A DNA stretch of 64,000 bases from an uncultured Gammaproteobacteria bacterium. GTDB taxonomy: Bacteria; Pseudomonadota; Gammaproteobacteria; HyVt-429. A program made the position numbers and the translations under genes. The notes under the pieces were generated by a model. It saw only the letters and a list, made by a program, of their open reading frames with translations. It was not told the origin of the DNA and searched no databases. Location: the NCBI GenBank assembly GCA_947259975.1, contig CAMYOD010000006.1, positions 102,482 to 166,481 of the forward strand. The letters are read 5' to 3'. This document shows, one piece after another, positions 58,065 through 64,000 of the stretch (positions within the stretch are counted from its first letter, which is position 1; every line of letters starts with the position of its first letter).

Positions 58065-60194
58065 CTATTCTACACGGGCCGCGCCCTCGCGGGTCACGCG
58101 TTTGAGCTTCGTTACAAGGTCATTCCAGTCGACGCGGCGCGTATAGCCGATGACGTCGATGCGCGGCAGGCCGCCGCCCTTGACGATATAAAAGCCGTTT
58201 TCCGCCGGCGCGACACCCTCCATGTCACAGACTCCACGTGCAAGCCGGCAACGCAGGCGGAGCTTCGAATAACCGAAGTTCTTGAACATGCCCAGCGCGC
58301 CGCGCGAAAGCACGTCCGACATCCCGCCCCCCGTCAGGCGCGCGAGATGATTCACCGCTTGCTGGCTGATGCGTCGCCGCGAGCGGTCACCAGGTGGTGT
58401 GTAAAAGTCCGCATCGAAGGCCACGGGCCGCCAGTTCTGTAGACGCAAATCCTTGATGTTGCCGTCCAGGCGGCCCTCTATCCTGCCGAAGGAAAATGTC
58501 TGTGTCAGCGATTTGAGATCGAGGCCGCGCAGTTCGACGTTGGCCTGCAGTCGCGGCACCAGACCCAATGGCTCGCGCATACGGAGATCGCGCACGATCG
58601 TGACGCCGTCGAACGCGTTGATTTTCAATTCGCCCGTCGTTGACATGACACCATCTGCATAACGCACCGCCGGTATGGTGCTCGACAGTTTACCGCCCAT
58701 CGGCACCCAGCCGAGTGCCTTGGTCAATCGGCCCATCGAGATGGGTGTGACGCTGCCCTTAAGTGCCCAGCGTGTCTTGTTGCCGCCGAGGTTGTCCGCG
58801 TCAAGATGATCGACGATAACGGTGCCATCCAGTACCGGGATGCGCGCCTGTTTCCGAAGCCGTATGCTGGCCTTTCGATGAATCGCATCGAGTTCCGCAA
58901 CACCAATGTCGATACCGTAGAAGCGCCCGCTGCGCCAACTCACCCGGGATGGTTTGACTTTCTGTTGTCGTCCCCAATACCAGTTACCGGCCAGATCCGT
59001 CACGGCGAAGCGTGCATCGCGGTCGGTGATTTCGACGTCGCGGAACTGCAGGCGCAGGCTTACGGGCCGCAAACGGCGCAACCGTCCGGTCATATTCACA
59101 CGACCCTTTGTCTCCAGATTATCCAATACGGTGCCAATCAAGTAGGGATTTGCATAGGTCTGGTAAAAGCCCGGCAATGTGGCGGCCAGACCCTGGATAG
59201 ACACTGTGTCTAACGATAATTCGGGTGCCAGGATGACATCGCCGGAGGCGCGCAGATCGGCGACGCCGGGGTGGATCAGTCGGAAATGCTCCAGTCGCAA
59301 GCGATCCTGGTCGAGGGCCCACCGGCCCTGTGCGGCGAGTGAAACCGGCCGGCGTCCCGCCTCGACGAAGACGGGATCCCAGTAAAGTTGACCTTTTGGC
59401 AGGTTCATCTTGAGGTTGACCAGGAAATCCTCATCGGCGCCGGTGAGCTCGACCTGGATCGCGGTACGCAGGTTTGCCGTGGCGAACCGGCTGTCTACGG
59501 TGGCCAGATCCCTCGATTGGATCGTTGCCTGCAAATCCAGTTTCTCCAGGCCGTCGTCGCCGCCGTTCATCTGCGTCTGAAAATCCAGTTGTCCGGATCC
59601 GGTCAGCGGCGGAAGTTCGATAACGTCACGGAACAATTCACCGATCGTCTGTACGCCCGTGTTCTTGCCGGCTAATGTCACGCGCCATGAGTCGGGTCCA
59701 AACGCGCCATCGAGCGTTGCCCCGGTTTCGCCCAGCGGAATATCCCTGACCGCCAGATTTATGATGTCCTCGGTAAAAAAGTATTCGAAATCGTAATTAA
59801 ATTCGCGGGCGGCGAATCGATCATCCGCGACCGTGCCCGTACCCATCGCACAGGTCAGTTTTTCTTGCGCTACTTTGAGTGACGGGCAGTCGATGGAAAT
59901 ATCGGTGATGTCGCCAATCACGGGGAGACTCAAAGCCGTGGCGTTTGCCTGCAGGCGGATCGCGGGCGGGTTCTGCCAATCGATCGCCAGGCGCAGGCCG
60001 CGTATCTGCCACTTTTCACCGCCCACGTCACCGACGCCGATTTCCATGCGGCCGAGCAACCACAGCGTGACGCCGATCGCGGTCAACGCAATGCATAACA
60101 GAATCAATACGCGTGCCAGCGCCTTAACCACCGAACGAGTCTTATCCGCAATTAGTCGGCATCGAGAGCTATATCCTAGCAAGGTCTTTCGCAA
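58065..60194 (-). CDS. ydbH: YdbH-like (AsmA/TamB-like) intermembrane bridge protein
   Basis: 709 aa with one N-terminal TM segment, long beta-rich repeats, 'GRIEGRLDGNIKDLRLQNWRPVAFDADFYTPPGDRSRRRISQQAVNHLARLTGG', typical YdbH C-terminus. Confidence 0.8.
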   Translation of the reverse strand: MRKTLLGYSSRCRLIADKTRSVVKALARVLILLCIALTAIGVTLWLLGRMEIGVGDVGGEKWQIRGLRLAIDWQNPPAIRLQANATALSLPVIGDITDISIDCPSLKVAQEKLTCAMGTGTVADDRFAAREFNYDFEYFFTEDIINLAVRDIPLGETGATLDGAFGPDSWRVTLAGKNTGVQTIGELFRDVIELPPLTGSGQLDFQTQMNGGDDGLEKLDLQATIQSRDLATVDSRFATANLRTAIQVELTGADEDFLVNLKMNLPKGQLYWDPVFVEAGRRPVSLAAQGRWALDQDRLRLEHFRLIHPGVADLRASGDVILAPELSLDTVSIQGLAATLPGFYQTYANPYLIGTVLDNLETKGRVNMTGRLRRLRPVSLRLQFRDVEITDRDARFAVTDLAGNWYWGRQQKVKPSRVSWRSGRFYGIDIGVAELDAIHRKASIRLRKQARIPVLDGTVIVDHLDADNLGGNKTRWALKGSVTPISMGRLTKALGWVPMGGKLSSTIPAVRYADGVMSTTGELKINAFDGVTIVRDLRMREPLGLVPRLQANVELRGLDLKSLTQTFSFGRIEGRLDGNIKDLRLQNWRPVAFDADFYTPPGDRSRRRISQQAVNHLARLTGGGMSDVLSRGALGMFKNFGYSKLRLRCRLARGVCDMEGVAPAENGFYIVKGGGLPRIDVIGYTRRVDWNDLVTKLKRVTREGAARVE

Positions 60195-60270
60195 GATTGG
60201 TGATTGGGCATTGGTTTCGCGCGCTCAAATGGCGTTGCCGGTTTAACAGCCAGCCGCCATAATCGGATTT

Positions 60271-61065
60271 ATGTTCGAACATCCTGAATTCGATCCCGTG
60301 GCATTCGCTATCGGTCCGCTGAAAGTGCATTGGTATGGGCTGATGTACCTGATCGGCTTTCTTGCGGGTTGGTGGCTGGGGCGCGTGCGAGCGGCGCGTC
60401 GGGATTCCGGCTGGCAAGCAGCGGAAATCGGTGATCTGCTCTTTTATATCGCACTGGGCGCTATTCTTGGCGGGCGTCTCGGGTATGTGTTGTTCTACAA
60501 CGCCGCGTATTATTTGCAGCACCCGTTGGAAATGCTCTACCTATGGTCCGGGGGCATGTCGTTCCATGGTGGCCTGATCGGAGTGCTGTTGTCGTTGTGG
60601 CTGTATGGCCGCTCCACCGGCCGTCACTTTCTGCAGGTCGGTGATTTCGTCGCACCGCTGGTGCCGATCGGTTTGGGCGCCGGCAGAATCGGCAACTTCA
60701 TTAACCAGGAGCTTTGGGGAAAAGTCACCGCGGCCCCATGGGGTGTGGTATTTCCCGCGGCCGGCGCGGATCCGCGTCATCCTTCTCAGTTATATCAAGC
60801 GGGACTGGAGGGTTTGGTCTTGTTCTTGGTCTTGTGGATCTTTTCCGCACGGCCGCGTCGGCGTGGCGCGGTATCGGGTTTGTTTCTTGTGCTATACGGC
60901 GTGTTTCGTTTCCTGGTGGAGTTCGCGCGCGAGCCGGACGCGCACCTCGGTTATCTCGCCTTCGGTTGGGTGACCATGGGTCAGGTGCTATCGGTGCCCA
61001 TGATCATTCTGGGCCTGGTGTTGTTCTTCTATTCCAGGGCGCGTCGCCGCCCATCACCGGCCTGA
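60271..61065 (+). CDS. lgt: Prolipoprotein diacylglyceryl transferase
   Basis: '[21 protein letters not shown]', '[29 protein letters not shown]', '[22 protein letters not shown]'. Confidence 0.97.
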   Translation: MFEHPEFDPVAFAIGPLKVHWYGLMYLIGFLAGWWLGRVRAARRDSGWQAAEIGDLLFYIALGAILGGRLGYVLFYNAAYYLQHPLEMLYLWSGGMSFHGGLIGVLLSLWLYGRSTGRHFLQVGDFVAPLVPIGLGAGRIGNFINQELWGKVTAAPWGVVFPAAGADPRHPSQLYQAGLEGLVLFLVLWIFSARPRRRGAVSGLFLVLYGVFRFLVEFAREPDAHLGYLAFGWVTMGQVLSVPMIILGLVLFFYSRARRRPSPA

Positions 61066-61120
61066 GTCGGCGCCTTATTGGGTAGTGGAGGCCGGGATGT
61101 TCCGGCGGACGCCGGTAACC

Positions 61121-62332
61121 CTAGAATTTGTATTGCTGCAGCATCCCATCCAGTTGTTGCGCCAGACCCCCGAGTTCTTCGCTCACGGCGACCACGCGTT
61201 CCCGGCCCGCGGCGGTGTTGGCGGTCGCATTGCGAATATGCTCCACGGCATCATTGATTTCGCCGGACGCGCTGCGTTGTTGTGCGGCCGCGTCCGCGAT
61301 CCTGCCGTTCATCGATTGCATGGATGAGACTGAGGCGGCAATTCCACCCAGGGCTTCAGCCGTCTTTTCGACCTGGTCAGTGCCTTCCTCGCCCTTGCCG
61401 CGCGCCTCCGCAATCACTTTTACCGACATGGAAACGTTGCTTTGCAACTGCTCGATCATGTTTTGAATCTCCTGGGTCGACTGCTGGGTGCGACCGGCCA
61501 GGGTGCGAACTTCGTCGGCGACAACCGCGAAGCCACGTCCCTGTTCACCGGCGCGGGCCGCCTCGATTGCGGCATTGAGGGCAAGCAGGTTGGTCTGCTC
61601 GGCGATACCGCGAATCACATCCAGTACCACACCGATGTTTTCGCTGTCCGCCGACAGCCCTTCGACCACCGATGATGCCTCGGCAATTTTTTCGACGAGC
61701 GCATCACTGCCACCAATTGCTTCGGTTGCCACCAGCGCACCATTATTGGCTTCCTTGTTTGCGTCTGTAGAGGCGTCGCATGCCTCCGCAGCGCTTGATG
61801 TTACTTCCTCGACGGCGGTGTTAAGCGTGGTTACCGCCTCGGTCGCTCGATTGGCATAGTCTTTCTGTTCGCCCAGGCAGCGGTCGGTGTCGGCGCGGAT
61901 CTGGCCGATCGTATCTGCGGCGGCGGCAAGTTGACCGGAGAAATTCTGCATCTGGGAGAATGATTGATGCAGGGAATCGGCCATGCGATTCATGCTGTTT
62001 GCGATATGCCCGACGATGTCATTGCCACGGAGCTTACAGCGCACGGAAAGATTCTTTTCGTCGATCGCCTTGGCCATAGCGTCGACATTCACCAGCCGTC
62101 GGATCAGAAGCCGCTTCACCATCCACACATTAAATGCCGCAACCAGGATGCCGGCCGTTACACAACTGGCCACGAACCAGGGCCGCGCACCCGGTTTCCA
62201 TACGACCAGAAGATCGGCGATGACCGGAAACACGGCGCCAATGGCGAGACCGGCGAGACCGAAGACTACGGTCAGTTTTACCACCACATTCTGGGTGATG
62301 TGGGCCATCAGCCGGCGTAGCATTTTGCGCAT
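61121..62332 (-). CDS. Methyl-accepting chemotaxis protein
   Basis: HAMP-like region and signalling tip '[51 protein letters not shown]'. Confidence 0.96.
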   Translation of the reverse strand: MRKMLRRLMAHITQNVVVKLTVVFGLAGLAIGAVFPVIADLLVVWKPGARPWFVASCVTAGILVAAFNVWMVKRLLIRRLVNVDAMAKAIDEKNLSVRCKLRGNDIVGHIANSMNRMADSLHQSFSQMQNFSGQLAAAADTIGQIRADTDRCLGEQKDYANRATEAVTTLNTAVEEVTSSAAEACDASTDANKEANNGALVATEAIGGSDALVEKIAEASSVVEGLSADSENIGVVLDVIRGIAEQTNLLALNAAIEAARAGEQGRGFAVVADEVRTLAGRTQQSTQEIQNMIEQLQSNVSMSVKVIAEARGKGEEGTDQVEKTAEALGGIAASVSSMQSMNGRIADAAAQQRSASGEINDAVEHIRNATANTAAGRERVVAVSEELGGLAQQLDGMLQQYKF

Positions 62333-62535
62333 TGTGTGCCGCTCCTGGGTTCATTTTCGCGTCCGGAACGCAGAATTGAATGGGGCGACCGGACGCCATT
62401 GCCTGAGTGTTCCACGCGGCCGAGTTACCGCGCATGCAGTCCGGTTATCGGCGGACCCGCGCAGGACTTAAGCCTGTGCTGCGGGTTGCGCCGGAGGTGC
62501 GCGCCATCAGCTTGCGATATCGCAAATACGTCGGC

Positions 62536-63291
62536 TTATCTGAGGAGCAGGCTGAGACCGACGAGCACGGTCACGGTTTCAAATCCGCGCTTGATCCAGC
62601 GATTTCCCTGGGTGATCGCAAGGTGGGCGCCCAGGTAGCCGCCGAGCAGTGAGCCGGCTAAAAGCGCCGGTAGCCATGGCCACTTGATCTCGCCAAGCAC
62701 ACCCAGCGTCACGGCGCCGGCGCCGTTCCAGGCGAGACCCACCAACACCAGCGTGTAGGCCACCGCACGGCGGTAATCGAGGCCGAACCACTGCACCAGC
62801 CAGAGCGTACAGAAGAGCCCGGTGCCCGAGGTCAGGGAACCGTTGAGCACGCCGATGACAAAGAGTCCGGCGCCGCCGCTGACGAGGCCGGGACCGTCGC
62901 GGTGTTTGGGTTCGTAACGCTGGCCCAGTTCCGGCTGCACGAACGAGTAGACACCGAGTCCAATGGTAAGGATGCCGAGCGCCACAATTGCCCAGCGTTC
63001 CGGGATCTGAAAAATCGCCGTGGCGCCGAGAATGACGCCGGGAATACCGGTCGCCAGAATCCATGCGGAAAATCGCCACTCGAGGGAACCGGCGCGCAGA
63101 TGCCGCAGCGTCGCGCCCAGGCCGAGGGCGACGGTCGCGACCTTATGCGTGGCGAGGGCAACGGTAAACGGCAGGCCGAGAAAAATAAGTACCGGTAGCT
63201 GAATCAGTCCGGCGCCACCGCCGGAGAACGCGGAGAAAATGTTTGCGACAAGCGAGGCAACAAACAGGATGATTTGCTCAAGCCAGGACAT
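62536..63291 (-). CDS. TauE/SafE family sulfite exporter/permease
   Basis: 'FSAFSGGGAGLIQLPVLIFLGLPFTVALATHKVATVALGLGATLRHL', multi-TM. Confidence 0.92.
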   Translation of the reverse strand: MSWLEQIILFVASLVANIFSAFSGGGAGLIQLPVLIFLGLPFTVALATHKVATVALGLGATLRHLRAGSLEWRFSAWILATGIPGVILGATAIFQIPERWAIVALGILTIGLGVYSFVQPELGQRYEPKHRDGPGLVSGGAGLFVIGVLNGSLTSGTGLFCTLWLVQWFGLDYRRAVAYTLVLVGLAWNGAGAVTLGVLGEIKWPWLPALLAGSLLGGYLGAHLAITQGNRWIKRGFETVTVLVGLSLLLR

Positions 63292-63526
63292 CGGTGTCGT
63301 CGTAAATAGTCGTCATACGTTGCATTCGGAATAACGTCATAATGCCTGTGGATTCACTGTATTTCTCGTGGCGCGTACGCCGACCTTGACATTTCTGTGT
63401 ACGACCTTATTTTGAACGTGTGAGACGCGAATGCGTCACAAACGAGGTTTCTCATGGATTTCAGACAATTACATCATCCCGCGGGCGTATTGGCCGGCCT
63501 GTTCCTGCTGCGCCGCCCAGACGTTT

Positions 63527-64000
63527 ATGAAATGCCAGGACGCCGAAGGAAATTGGCATTATGGCGATACGGCGGCGCGGGAATGTGCCAAATCGCGCAT
63601 CACCGAGATCGACCAGGAAGGCAATAAGGTGCAGGAGATCGAGGCGCCGGTCAGCAAAGAAGAACTGGCGGCACGCAAGGCCGCGGAAGAAAAGGCCCGG
63701 GTTGAACAGGAGGCCGCGGATAAACTGCAGGGCGAACTCGAGCGTCTGCGGGCAATTTATGACGATGAAGATGCGATCATTCGTGCGCGCGATGAGCGGC
63801 TGGCACACATCGATCGAACCGTAGCGATCAACGACGCGCTCATCAAACAGTCACAAGGCGCGTTGGCCAAGTTAAAGCAGCGGGCAGCCTCGCAACCAAA
63901 TAAACTGCAGGCGGAAAAGCTGGCGACACAAATCGCGGATACGGAAACGCAGATCGCGGAGTACACCGCCGCGAACGATGCAGAACGCGCACAACGCGCG
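63527..64000 (+). CDS. DUF4124-like coiled-coil protein, 3' end beyond window; possible frameshift in signal peptide
   Basis: Frame from ATG 63527: 'MKCQDAEGNWHYGDTAARECAKSRITEIDQEGNKVQEIEAPVSKEELAARKAAEEKARVEQEAADKLQGELERLRAIYDDEDAIIRARDERLAHIDRTVAINDAL...' open to window end. Confidence 0.75.
   Translation, partial: MKCQDAEGNWHYGDTAARECAKSRITEIDQEGNKVQEIEAPVSKEELAARKAAEEKARVEQEAADKLQGELERLRAIYDDEDAIIRARDERLAHIDRTVAINDALIKQSQGALAKLKQRAASQPNKLQAEKLATQIADTETQIAEYTAANDAERAQRA

Overview
This 64 kb window is a GC-rich, gene-dense bacterial chromosome segment. Its gene content and order look gammaproteobacterial: ygfB-pepP-ubiH-ubiI, zapA-6S RNA-ygfA, rpiA/ilvA and mutY-yggX are all present. Most of the window is housekeeping: beta-oxidation (fadD/fadJ/fadI), thiSG-trmB, thyA-folA, a riboswitch-controlled glycine cleavage cluster interrupted by tpx, ppk1-ppx-sixA, lgt, and a YdbH/DUF1318 envelope locus. 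RNA features are tRNA-Phe(GAA), tRNA-Gly(CCC), 6S RNA and a tandem glycine riboswitch. The accessory-looking parts are: (i) the left edge, with a truncated CHAT protease gene convergent with a TIR gene, next to a tRNA-Phe locus surrounded by partial tRNA duplications; (ii) an HTH-coiled coil-[2Fe-2S]-flavin reductase fusion gene downstream of an RsbU/V/W-like partner-switching module with no sigma gene in the window; (iii) intergenic inverted or tandem repeat elements; (iv) an orphan Cys-rich lipoprotein with a bufferin-like motif; and (v) apparent gene damage in a CPA1 antiporter and possibly in a DUF4124 gene at the right edge. No CRISPR array, transposase, integrase or rRNA was seen. All family assignments come from reading the translations and known motifs; no database search was run.
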